Origin: Planctomycetota bacterium
GTDB taxonomy: Bacteria; Planctomycetota; SZUA-567; H5-PLA8
Assembly (NCBI GenBank): GCA_015075375.1
Contig: JABTUM010000002.1
Span: 777,393 to 841,392, forward strand
Reading direction: 5' to 3'
DNA length: 64,000 nucleotides
Position numbers and translations under genes: made by a program. The stretch's first letter is position 1, and each line of letters opens with the position of its first letter. Below the pieces are notes generated by a model. It did not search any database and was not told the origin of the DNA. It worked only from the letters and a program-made list of their open reading frames with translations. Shown here piece by piece: positions 1 through 7,490 of the stretch.

Positions 1-67
1 GGAATGGCCGCGCGAATCGATCCCGGCGATTTCAGCTCCAATCCCCAATCGGCATTCCGAATTCGAA

Positions 68-709
68 CTAGACCTGCGGCAGCTTGAGTTGCCGCCGGAT
101 ATCCGCCTGAATCGCGTCCGGCGAGCGCGTGCCGTCCACCACCACCACCAGTTCCTTGCGCTTGAATAATTCGATAATCGGCGCCGTTTTCTCGTGGTAA
201 TTCTTCAGCCGCGTGCGGATCGCTTCTTCGTTGTCGTCCAAGCGCTGCACCAGTTTACCTTTGCACACGTCGCAGACGCCATCCTGCGCAGGCCGGTGGA
301 ACATCAGGTTGTAGTCCAGTCCGCATTTGGCGCACAAACGCCGCGCCTGAATACGCTCGCGCGTCACTTCGTCGGGCACCTCGATCAGGATCGTCGCGTC
401 GATATCGTAGCTCTCGAGGAAAAACTCGGCCTGCGGGCGGTTGCGCGGAAAGCCGTCCAGCACGAAGCCGTAGTTCCAGTCGTGCTCGTCGAGCCGCCGC
501 CGCACGATTTCTTCCACCACTTCGTCGCCCACCAGATTCCCGCTGGCCATGATGCGCTTGATCCGCGCCGCCAGCTTGGTGTGGTTCTGGACGTTCCAGC
601 GAAAAATATCGCCGACGCAAAGGTGCGTCAGGTCATAGCCGGCGCAGAGCAGCTTTGCCTGCGTTCCTTTTCCGCAGCCCTGCACGCCCATGATGATGTA
701 CTTACGCAT
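68..709 (-). CDS. adk: adenylate kinase, zinc-type lid
   Basis: Interconverts AMP and ATP with 2 ADP in the cytoplasm. The protein is 213 aa, normal for a long-lid bacterial adenylate kinase. The P-loop GVQGCGKGTQ lies at residues 8-17; the usual form is GxPGxGKGT, so Val-Gln is a variant. DGFPRN is the NMP-binding segment. The lid carries C-x2-C and C-x2-C (CAKC, CDVC), a structural zinc site known in this family. The ATG at 709 was chosen because GGGAG sits 8 nt upstream and MRKYIIMGVQG starts the fold directly; a longer reading to 769 adds 20 unrelated residues. Family assignment is secure. Confidence 0.95.
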   Translation of the reverse strand: MRKYIIMGVQGCGKGTQAKLLCAGYDLTHLCVGDIFRWNVQNHTKLAARIKRIMASGNLVGDEVVEEIVRRRLDEHDWNYGFVLDGFPRNRPQAEFFLESYDIDATILIEVPDEVTRERIQARRLCAKCGLDYNLMFHRPAQDGVCDVCKGKLVQRLDDNEEAIRTRLKNYHEKTAPIIELFKRKELVVVVDGTRSPDAIQADIRRQLKLPQV

Positions 710-1009
710 GCGTTTTTTGACTCCCGTGGCGATGAACGAAGGCGTGCATCCTAATCCCGCGCCGCGCATCTGCCAATCGAACCGGCCTGAATTCGCGCGC
801 TTTCATGCGCGCAATACTTCGATATGGGACTCTAAGAAAGATTGCATTAATCCGCCGTTTTGGCTCAAAAAAGAAAGCCATTCTCGCTCCAAGCCTGAAG
901 ACCCAGGGCAAGCCGTCCGCCGTACCTGCGGTTCAGGTGCGTATGAACCTTACGCGCGCCGCGAAATCCTCCATTTACCGTTCGCCGTTCACCGTTTACC
1001 GTCTTTCTC
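710..1009. other. intergenic region between divergent adk and GGT-like genes
   Basis: About 300 bp without a gene. It should hold both promoters, but I see no convincing -35/-10 pair. A short hairpin (GCGCGC, tttcat, GCGCGC) lies at 795-812. The right end is a heptamer repeat array, listed separately. Confidence 0.5.
974..1001. repeat. TTYRCCG heptamer array (4 units)
   Basis: Four perfectly phased 7-bp units, TTTACCG, TTCGCCG, TTCACCG, TTTACCG, end 8 bp before the ATG of the GGT-like gene. The same heptamers recur at 34620-34654, 27609-27622, 43544-43564 and near 29357-29393 and 10025-10058, nearly always at gene borders. They resemble the short tandemly repeated repetitive (STRR) sequences known from cyanobacteria in form, not in sequence. 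Confidence 0.8.
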
Positions 1010-2617
1010 ATGCCCGCCGCTCGCCTCCAGCGCCCCGGCCTCTGGCCCGGACGCTCCAGCGTCCTCGCCCGACGAGGCGCCGTCGCCGCATCGCAGCCGC
1101 TGGCCACGCAGGCCGGTATCGAGATGCTTCGCAACGGCGGGAACGCCATCGACGCCGCCATCGCCGCCGCTGCCGCGCTGTGCGTGGTCGAGCCCATGAG
1201 TACCGGGCTGGGCGGCGACATGTTCGTGCTGTACTGGTCCGCGAAAGACGCCAAGCTCAAGGGCCTCAACGGTTCGGGCCGCTGTCCTCAAAGCCTCTCC
1301 TGGCGCACCTTCGCGCGCGTCGGGCTCAACTACATTCCCCAACGCGGCTGGAAAGCCGTCACCGTACCCGGCACCGTCGACGGCTGGTGGACCTTGCATC
1401 AGGCCGACGGCAAGCTGCCCTTTGGCGATCTGCTCGAGCCCGCCATACGCTATGCGCGCGATGGGTTTCCGGTCAGCGAAGTGATCGCCGGGCACTTCGA
1501 GTCCGCGCCGAAGGTCCTCCAGAACGACGCCGCGCGCGCCGTCTACCTGCCCGGCGGCCGGCCGCCGGTGTACGGGCAGATTCTCAAGCAGCCCGATCTG
1601 GCGCGCACCTTGGAGCGAATCGCGCAAGGTGGGCGCGATGCCTTCTACCGCGGAGAAATCGCGAGCGAGATGCTCGCCGCAAGCCAGGCCGAGGACGGTA
1701 CACTTGCCGCCGCCGATTTCGAAGCCCACGCATCCACTTGGGTCGAGCCCATCCAGGCGCATTTCCAAGGTCTCGAGGTCTGCGAACTCCCGCCCAACGG
1801 GCAAGGCGTGGCCGCGCTCCTGGCGCTGAACATTCTGAGCAGCCAGAAGCTCTCCGATTTGCGTAAGCACTGGCCCGATCTGACTCACGCCATGCTCGAA
1901 GCCATCAAGCTCGCATTCGCCGAGCGCGACGTCCACGTCGCCGACCCCGAACGCTACGCCGTCCCGCTTAAGAAGCTCCTCTCGCTTACGTTCGCCACGC
2001 ACGCGGGAATGACCATCGACCGTGCGCGCGCCGTCCCGCGTGCGGGCTCCCTCGTCGGCGACCCCGACGGCGATACCGTCTACCTCAGCGCCGCGGACGG
2101 CGACGGGAACCTCGTCTCGTTCATCAACAGCCTGTACATGGGCTTCGGGAGCGGGTTGGTGGCGGGCAAGAGCGGCGTGATGCTCCAGAACCGCGGCGCG
2201 TGCTTCTCGCTTCAGGACGGGCATCCCAATCGCATCGAATCCGGGAAGCGTCCGTTCCATACGATCATTCCCGGCTTTGCGCTGCGCCACGGCAAGCCGC
2301 ACCTGGCCTTTGGCGTGATGGGCGGCTTCCATCAGGCGCAAGGCCACGTCCAGGTGCTCGTCAACCTGATGCTGCATCAGATGTCGCTGCAGGAAGCGCT
2401 CTCCGCGCCGCGATTCGACTTCCGCACCGAGAACTTTGTCGCCTTCGAGCGTGATTATCCGCAGGAGCTGATCCAGGATCTCGCCGGCCGCGGGCATCAA
2501 GTCGTCGCGAACGATCAAGGCCCGTTTGGAGGCGCCCAAGCCATTCGGATCCTCGAGGGAGGGGTCCTGGAGGCCGCCAGCGACCCCCGAAAGGACGGTT
2601 GCGCGATGGGCATTTGA
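1010..2617 (+). CDS. gamma-glutamyltransferase-like Ntn hydrolase
   Basis: Ntn-hydrolase of the gamma-glutamyltranspeptidase family, which cleaves or transfers gamma-glutamyl groups such as those of glutathione. The protein is 535 aa, close to YwrD-type homologues. The self-processing nucleophile is Thr356 in GDTVYLS, which would split the chain into about 355- and 180-residue subunits. The N-terminal region has the family's AASQPLAT and NGGNAIDAA segments (residues 26-50) and GGD at 68-70. There is no signal peptide, so it is probably cytoplasmic, unlike classical periplasmic GGT. No clear ribosome-binding site precedes the ATG; a heptamer repeat sits there instead. True substrate not determinable. 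Confidence 0.9.
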   Translation: MPAARLQRPGLWPGRSSVLARRGAVAASQPLATQAGIEMLRNGGNAIDAAIAAAAALCVVEPMSTGLGGDMFVLYWSAKDAKLKGLNGSGRCPQSLSWRTFARVGLNYIPQRGWKAVTVPGTVDGWWTLHQADGKLPFGDLLEPAIRYARDGFPVSEVIAGHFESAPKVLQNDAARAVYLPGGRPPVYGQILKQPDLARTLERIAQGGRDAFYRGEIASEMLAASQAEDGTLAAADFEAHASTWVEPIQAHFQGLEVCELPPNGQGVAALLALNILSSQKLSDLRKHWPDLTHAMLEAIKLAFAERDVHVADPERYAVPLKKLLSLTFATHAGMTIDRARAVPRAGSLVGDPDGDTVYLSAADGDGNLVSFINSLYMGFGSGLVAGKSGVMLQNRGACFSLQDGHPNRIESGKRPFHTIIPGFALRHGKPHLAFGVMGGFHQAQGHVQVLVNLMLHQMSLQEALSAPRFDFRTENFVAFERDYPQELIQDLAGRGHQVVANDQGPFGGAQAIRILEGGVLEAASDPRKDGCAMGI

Positions 2618-2722
2618 TACATTTGGATAAACTTCGCCTAAAATTTTTGTACCTTCCCCGTTCCGTTCTGCCGAAAAATAAGTATGATCACAAACGCTTC
2701 AAACACTTGTGCATCTCCTTGT

Positions 2723-2787
2723 GCAGGATACCCCCTAGAGGTATTCTGCCGTAGGACTTATGTCGCTGGCGAGCACCGCAACTCGCC
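2723..2787 (+). promoter_or_regulatory. structured leader with two hairpins
   Basis: In the 192 bp between the GGT-like gene and the next start are two hairpins. The first pairs 2723-2732 with 2740-2749 (10 bp, one G-T pair, 7-nt loop). The second pairs GGCGAG at 2768-2773 with CTCGCC at 2782-2787. The second ends just before the ribosome-binding site GGTGGGAG, so it could affect translation. I do not recognise a known riboswitch. Confidence 0.35.
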
Positions 2788-2809
2788 CTCGAAACGGTGG
2801 GAGTATTTT

Positions 2810-3484
2810 GTGACCACGCGCGCACTCGCACGACTCGTGCTGGCTCTCGGATTGGCCACTCTTCCGCTTCATGCATCCGATTCGTCCTCTACGGCCGTGG
2901 TGGCCGCACCCGGCGCGTTCTTTCAGCTACCGCCGCAGCACGTGTGGGAACGCTACGACGCGCCGCAGCTCGCGTATCACCTAATGCGTACGTACCTCAC
3001 CGAAGCCGAGTGGAAGGCCGAAGTCACGAAGGTCCAGCGCCGCTTCAAAGACTGGGAACGCGACACCAAGGGCGACATGGGCCGCTTTCTCAACGACCGC
3101 CTGATCATCGTCGCGCTTTCGGCGGCCGGCGGAGAACCCGAGAAGATCAAGCGCGGCATCTCGTACCTTGCGCTGTACCACGAATTCAAGGAAATCCCGC
3201 CAAGCATCGTGACGAAGTTCATGGGCACGCATTTCGGAAGCATGTCCCGCCTGCTCAACGGATTCACGTGGGAGAAAGCCACCGATTACGTGAAGCAGAA
3301 GCGCTGGCGCGAAGATCTGCGCAAGCCCGTTCCGGTCGAGTCCAACCGCCAGGAAACGGCGGTGGTGCCGGGCGAAGCCGCCGAGGTCAAGCCCGCGCCG
3401 GCGCCGTCCAGCATGTCCGTGGCCGGAGATGCCGGACACCAGGACGGCCGCATCGAGTACAGCCGCGGCCTCGACAATCCGTAG
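2810..3484 (+). CDS. exported protein of unknown function
   Basis: The reading is 224 aa from a GTG at 2810, chosen because GGTGGGAG lies 6 nt upstream and a signal peptide starts there (TTRALARLVLALGLATLPLHA), with probable cleavage after HA. The mature part is helical and charged, then ends in a Pro/Ala/Ser-rich tail of about 60 residues, so it is likely periplasmic. A longer reading from 2684 would place unrelated sequence before the signal peptide. I recognise no family. The gene is followed by a convergent methyltransferase. Confidence 0.65.
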   Translation: MTTRALARLVLALGLATLPLHASDSSSTAVVAAPGAFFQLPPQHVWERYDAPQLAYHLMRTYLTEAEWKAEVTKVQRRFKDWERDTKGDMGRFLNDRLIIVALSAAGGEPEKIKRGISYLALYHEFKEIPPSIVTKFMGTHFGSMSRLLNGFTWEKATDYVKQKRWREDLRKPVPVESNRQETAVVPGEAAEVKPAPAPSSMSVAGDAGHQDGRIEYSRGLDNP

Positions 3485-3571
3485 CGGCCGGCCTTGATTC
3501 CCAGTTCCAATTTGGACTTCAATAAGCGGCCGCTTGGTTGGCCGTTTGACGGTTCCGTGTGCGGCCACCTG

Positions 3572-4444
3572 CTACTTCTTCCGCGCCACCAGCACCTTCG
3601 TACTCGGCCCGTCGCTCACCATCCGCGTCAGCGCTAGCTCGGGGTAATACAGCAGCGCCCCCGTCACGCCGCCGAACGCTTCGCCCAATCCCACCGGCTT
3701 CCCGATCTTGTAGGGCAGCTTCGTCAGCGACCAGAGGGTCTTGTGAAAGACTTTCCCGATCCCGCTGCGGTCGGTGGGGCTGTTCATCAGCACGAAGAGC
3801 GGCCGGATCGAACGGACCTCGAACCCGCGCGCGCTCAGCGCCCGTTCGTATTCCTCGAGCGTCCGGCGCTTCACGTGGCTCAACTGGCTGCCTTGGCGCT
3901 GAAACTTATCGAAGACGATCGCGTGCCCGCCCGGCTCCAGCGCCGCGGCCAGGTTGTCCAGCGCGCCGTTCCACGCGCCGTCGTCGACGAGATGAAAGAG
4001 TACGTCGAACGCCGTCGCCAGCCGGCAGGCGCCCGCCGAGGCCCCCAGCGCCAGCGGTTTCCCGATGTCTGCCGCCGCGAAAGACCAGTTCAAGCCGGCG
4101 TAGCGTTCCCGCGCCGCCTGCACCGCGACTTCGGCGATATCGAAGCCCGTCACGTGCGCCGCGTTCAACGTGCGCCATAGATCCAGGTAGAAGCCCGTCC
4201 CGAACGCCAGTTCCAGGATCCGCGCACCCGCGATCTCGATGCCGTGTTCCTTCAGGGTCCGCAGCAGCACCTGCCGCCGCGCCCGGTACGCCCATTCGTT
4301 GAACTTCAGCCCCACGCCCGAATGGCCGACGCCGGCGAGCGAGAAATCCTTGTTCAGCCGCTCGTTCCAGTACGCGCCCGGATCGTACGCCGGGCGCACC
4401 TTCTCTCCGGAAGGGGTCGTGGTGGGAGTACCGCCTGCGTTCAT
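3572..4444 (-). CDS. class I SAM-dependent methyltransferase
   Basis: Rossmann-fold methyltransferase of 290 aa. Motif I is ILELAFGTGFY (about residues 76-86), followed by the acidic GFDIAE strand end, AAADIG, and ATAFDVLFHLVDD as motif IV. The N-terminal 60 residues (AYWNERLNKDFSLAGVGHSG) resemble small-molecule or glycan methyltransferases of the UbiE/Mtf11 type. Substrate unknown. No good ribosome-binding site precedes the ATG. It lies just downstream of the serine hydrolase on the same strand but is separated from it by a terminator, so it is probably transcribed alone. Confidence 0.8.
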   Translation of the reverse strand: MNAGGTPTTTPSGEKVRPAYDPGAYWNERLNKDFSLAGVGHSGVGLKFNEWAYRARRQVLLRTLKEHGIEIAGARILELAFGTGFYLDLWRTLNAAHVTGFDIAEVAVQAARERYAGLNWSFAAADIGKPLALGASAGACRLATAFDVLFHLVDDGAWNGALDNLAAALEPGGHAIVFDKFQRQGSQLSHVKRRTLEEYERALSARGFEVRSIRPLFVLMNSPTDRSGIGKVFHKTLWSLTKLPYKIGKPVGLGEAFGGVTGALLYYPELALTRMVSDGPSTKVLVARKK

Positions 4445-4480
4445 GCGCCCATCGTAATGGCGCGCCGCGAACCGAAAAGC

Positions 4481-4510
4481 GGAAAGGCGCAGCCGAGGCC
4501 GCGCCTTTCC
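4481..4510 (-). terminator. rho-independent-like terminator after the serine hydrolase
   Basis: A perfect 10-bp stem, GGAAAGGCGC with GCGCCTTTCC, encloses a 10-nt loop. It lies 8 bp past the stop of the serine hydrolase. Read on the minus strand it is followed by GCTTTTCGG, a modest T-run. Confidence 0.75.
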
Positions 4511-4518
4511 TTATTCGG

Positions 4519-7074
4519 CTACCGGCTCCATACGCGCGAAGCCGGCGAACTGCGCAGCACCTCGATCGTCGTCTCGAAGACGATCGGCCCGTTTGCGGTG
4601 GGCACGACCACGCGGACCCGGAAGTCGTGGGCGGTGGCGGGATCGCCCGCCGGTGGAACCCCCAGCGCATCCAGCGGCTGGCTGGCGATTTGGAACGAGC
4701 CTCTCGACGCGGATAATACGAACGCCGACCACTTCGGGTGCGATCCTTTAAGCAGGCTCAGTCCGTCGCTCGTGACGCTCAGGAGGTCCGGCGCGATCGG
4801 GCTCGTCTCGCCGCCCAGGGTCAGGACCACGCTGCCCGTCGGCTGCAGCGGCCAACCCTCCGGCGCGGCGAAGGCGCCGGAGATGCTGGCGCTGTGACGG
4901 CCTTCGGCGTCTTCGGTCAGCTTTGTCCGCGTGGCGAAAAAGAGGCCGCCCGTGAGCGGCCGGCTCCGGATCGAAAACTTGCCTTGCGACGAGCGGCCGG
5001 CCTGCGTCTTGAACTGGAACCTCGCGCGAGCGCGGGACGTTTCCGTATCCAGGCCTGCACCCATTACCGTGACGGAAATATCCAGCTCAACGCTTCCGCT
5101 CTCCGTGACGTCGGCCAGGCCCAGCGCCGCGCGCAGGTCCGCCCCTCGGATCGAGTAAGCGAACGCGCCGGTCTTGGCCTTCAGGCTCGCTTTCAACAGC
5201 GCCGAGCCTTGGGTGGACGTCCCCGACCCGTTGGCGCCCAGCGGCACCGCGCCCAGCGCCACGCCGTTCACGCTTGCTTCAAGCGTCACGCCGTCCAGCA
5301 CCGCCTCGATACCCGCCGGATTCAGCATGCCGGTCAAGTTCAGCGTGTCCGCGGCTTTGCCCGTGGCGTGCGCTTTCCAGTTGATCGCGAACCGGCCGCT
5401 CTTCAGGTACAGATCGCCCGCATCCACCTTCGGCGTGACGAGCACCTCCACCGAGACCGGCTCGCTCGCCAGGCCCAGCGTGTCCGTCACCGTCAGAGTC
5501 ACGGTGTACGTACCGGGCGCATCCCACGCGTGGCTGGGCTGCGCGCCGCTCCCGGCCGGCGTGCCGTCGCCCCAGTTCCAGCGATAGGTCACGTTCGTGC
5601 CGTCCTCGGCGTCGCTGCCCGAGCCTTCGAAGACAAGCGCTTCGCCTTCCACGGTCTCGAACGGCGCGCTGCCCAGAATCTCCGCCACCGGCTGCGTGTG
5701 AACATGTACCGTCACCGTGGCCGGTTCGCTCGCCTCGCCGTTCTCCAGCTTCAGCGAATAGGTGAACCGGTCCACGCCGACGAAGCCGATTTCCGGCGTG
5801 TACGTGGCGTGCGTGCCGTGATTCACCGCTGTGCCGTGTTCGGGCTGCGTGATCGAATGAATGCGCGAAGCTTCCGGCGCGTCGTTCGCCCGCACGTCCA
5901 GCACCGCGTCTTCCGGAATGATCCCCTGCAAGAGTTGTTTCGATTCGAAGTAGACCGCATGCCCTTCGTTCACCGTCTCTCCGCTGGGCAGGACCTTTTG
6001 CTTCAGCGTGAGCGGCATGAAGACTCCCGCGAGGTTGCGCTTCAGATCGACGAACGGCGCGCAGCCGAAAGCGCCAGGCGACGAGATTTCCCATGCTTTC
6101 CCGGTCGCCGGATCGAAGCGCTCCAGCCAGCAGCCCACGCCGTAACGGAACTGTCCGTAGCCGCTGTATTCCTCCATGCCCGGCCCCGGTGAACTGACCA
6201 CCGGAGCGTTCCCGGTCTGATCGGTCAGCATGGTCTCCACCGCCTCCTCGCTCAGCACCCGGACCCCGTTGTAGACCCCGCGGTTGGCGACCATCCACGC
6301 CAGTTTGCCCAGGTCGTCCACGTTGCACTGCACGCTTCCGGCCACGTTCGGATTGCCGGTCTCGCCGAAGGCGAAGTAATCGGCGCTGGCCATGCCCAGC
6401 GGAGTTCCGATGCGGTCCGCGAAGAGTTCGGACCAGGATTTGCCTTCGCGAATCTCCGCCATCCGGCCTGCCGTCTGCATCCCCATGCCTGTGTAGAAGA
6501 AGCCCGAACCCGGCGGATCGCAGCCCGCCGCCAGCGGCACCGTAGCCATGATGTCCACGCAGGCTTGCATCGAAGGCAGGGTCTTGTCCTGCTCCGGCAC
6601 ATAATGCGGCGGATCGAAATCGTCCGGCGTATAGAAGGGGAACCCGCTCGTGTGCGAGAACATCTGCCGCACCGTCATGTTCGCCTTGGTCCCCGAGTAG
6701 TTCGCGAAGAACGTCCCGGCCGCGTCGTCCAGGCTCAGCTTCCCCGCGTCCACCAGCGCCATGATCGCCGCGCCCGAGACCATTTTGCTCGCGCTTGCGA
6801 TGGGCACCACCTTACCCAGCGTGAACGTGCCGTACGCTTTGCGCAGCAGCGTCCGGCCGTCCTTGATCGCCAGGAAACAGCACCCGTTCCCATAGCGCCC
6901 CAGCGCGCTTTGAATGTGAGCATCTACGGCGCTTAAGTCGTAATCGGTTAAGCGCGGCGCCGTTACGAACGAATCGTCCTCGGCTTCGCCGCCGGCCGCC
7001 CGGCCGCTCCAGAGCCCGCCCAGTACGCACGCCGCCAGCAGCGCGGCACGCACTCCTTTCGCCATCGTTCGCAT
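4519..7074 (-). CDS. secreted beta-lactamase-type serine hydrolase with PKD domain
   Basis: The protein is 851 aa from the ATG at 7074, which has GAGGA 8 nt upstream and begins a signal peptide (ALLAACVLGGLWSGRAAGG). The N-terminal half (about 45-420) is a class C beta-lactamase/esterase domain with SASK at 94-97 as the Ser-x-x-Lys pair and the MFSHTSGF segment typical of EstB/penicillin-binding relatives. Next comes an Ig-like segment (about 425-490), then a PKD domain with WNWGDGTPAG and HAWDAPGTYTV, then about 280 residues of beta-rich repeats. It is probably a cell-surface or extracellular hydrolase. A known beta-lactam resistance role is not implied; substrate unknown. Confidence 0.85.
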   Translation of the reverse strand: MRTMAKGVRAALLAACVLGGLWSGRAAGGEAEDDSFVTAPRLTDYDLSAVDAHIQSALGRYGNGCCFLAIKDGRTLLRKAYGTFTLGKVVPIASASKMVSGAAIMALVDAGKLSLDDAAGTFFANYSGTKANMTVRQMFSHTSGFPFYTPDDFDPPHYVPEQDKTLPSMQACVDIMATVPLAAGCDPPGSGFFYTGMGMQTAGRMAEIREGKSWSELFADRIGTPLGMASADYFAFGETGNPNVAGSVQCNVDDLGKLAWMVANRGVYNGVRVLSEEAVETMLTDQTGNAPVVSSPGPGMEEYSGYGQFRYGVGCWLERFDPATGKAWEISSPGAFGCAPFVDLKRNLAGVFMPLTLKQKVLPSGETVNEGHAVYFESKQLLQGIIPEDAVLDVRANDAPEASRIHSITQPEHGTAVNHGTHATYTPEIGFVGVDRFTYSLKLENGEASEPATVTVHVHTQPVAEILGSAPFETVEGEALVFEGSGSDAEDGTNVTYRWNWGDGTPAGSGAQPSHAWDAPGTYTVTLTVTDTLGLASEPVSVEVLVTPKVDAGDLYLKSGRFAINWKAHATGKAADTLNLTGMLNPAGIEAVLDGVTLEASVNGVALGAVPLGANGSGTSTQGSALLKASLKAKTGAFAYSIRGADLRAALGLADVTESGSVELDISVTVMGAGLDTETSRARARFQFKTQAGRSSQGKFSIRSRPLTGGLFFATRTKLTEDAEGRHSASISGAFAAPEGWPLQPTGSVVLTLGGETSPIAPDLLSVTSDGLSLLKGSHPKWSAFVLSASRGSFQIASQPLDALGVPPAGDPATAHDFRVRVVVPTANGPIVFETTIEVLRSSPASRVWSR

Positions 7075-7490
7075 CGTCGGATTCCTCGCCCTGCACTCGT
7101 CCTGCCCCGCTTCGTGCGCGATCCGAGCGCGTACGGCATTCCGGCGACCTCGGATCGGCAACGGGGGGCAAGCACGGTTGAGGCCACCCGTGCATTCGCG
7201 CGCAACGGAGCTTGAAGTGTTGGACGAGTGTACGCTTGGCCGGAAGGCGGCCTGCGCCAACGCGGAGTAACTAGAGGTAAGCCGTGTGCGGAGAAACTTC
7301 TGCGCACGCCGGCGAGTGCCAGACACGGCAGCCGCTCAGCCGTTGAACTGCGCTTGGTGCGCCGAAACGTCTGTTGGAATTTTCGCCGACCATCGGAAAA
7401 AGACACACGCCACCCGGTCCGGTGGCGTAGGTCTTTCCCGCGCTCGTTCAAGAAAGGGCAGGGGAACTGCCGCTGTCCTAGCTCTCGTCT
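7075..7490. other. intergenic region with leader stem and terminator
   Basis: 416 bp with no gene I can support; short readings here lack ribosome-binding sites and family features. CGATCCGAG at 7119-7127 pairs with CTCGGATCG at 7149-7157 upstream of the serine hydrolase start, as a possible operator or leader stem. The right part contains the terminator of the PhyH-HEAT gene. Confidence 0.5.
7395..7438 (-). terminator. rho-independent terminator after the PhyH-HEAT gene
   Basis: The inner 8-bp stem ACGCCACC (7407-7414) pairs with GGTGGCGT (7421-7428). It is extended by outer pairing of GGAAA-AGAC with GTCTTTCC. On the minus strand the 3' arm runs into GTCTTTTTCC, so the T-tract is part of the stem base. 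It lies about 55 bp past the stop codon at 7491. Confidence 0.75.

Noticed and set aside
2618..2809. Known riboswitch (c-di-GMP, TPP, cobalamin types) before the exported protein
   Set aside because: Hairpins are present, but none of the conserved boxes of these classes is seen.
4519..7074. Serine hydrolase as an antibiotic resistance beta-lactamase
   Set aside because: The fold is shared by many esterases and peptidases; the PKD and beta-repeat tail and size do not fit a resistance enzyme.
7075..7490. Non-coding RNA gene in the 416-bp gap
   Set aside because: Stable stems exist but are explained by a terminator and a leader stem; no RNase P, tmRNA, 6S or tRNA features were seen.
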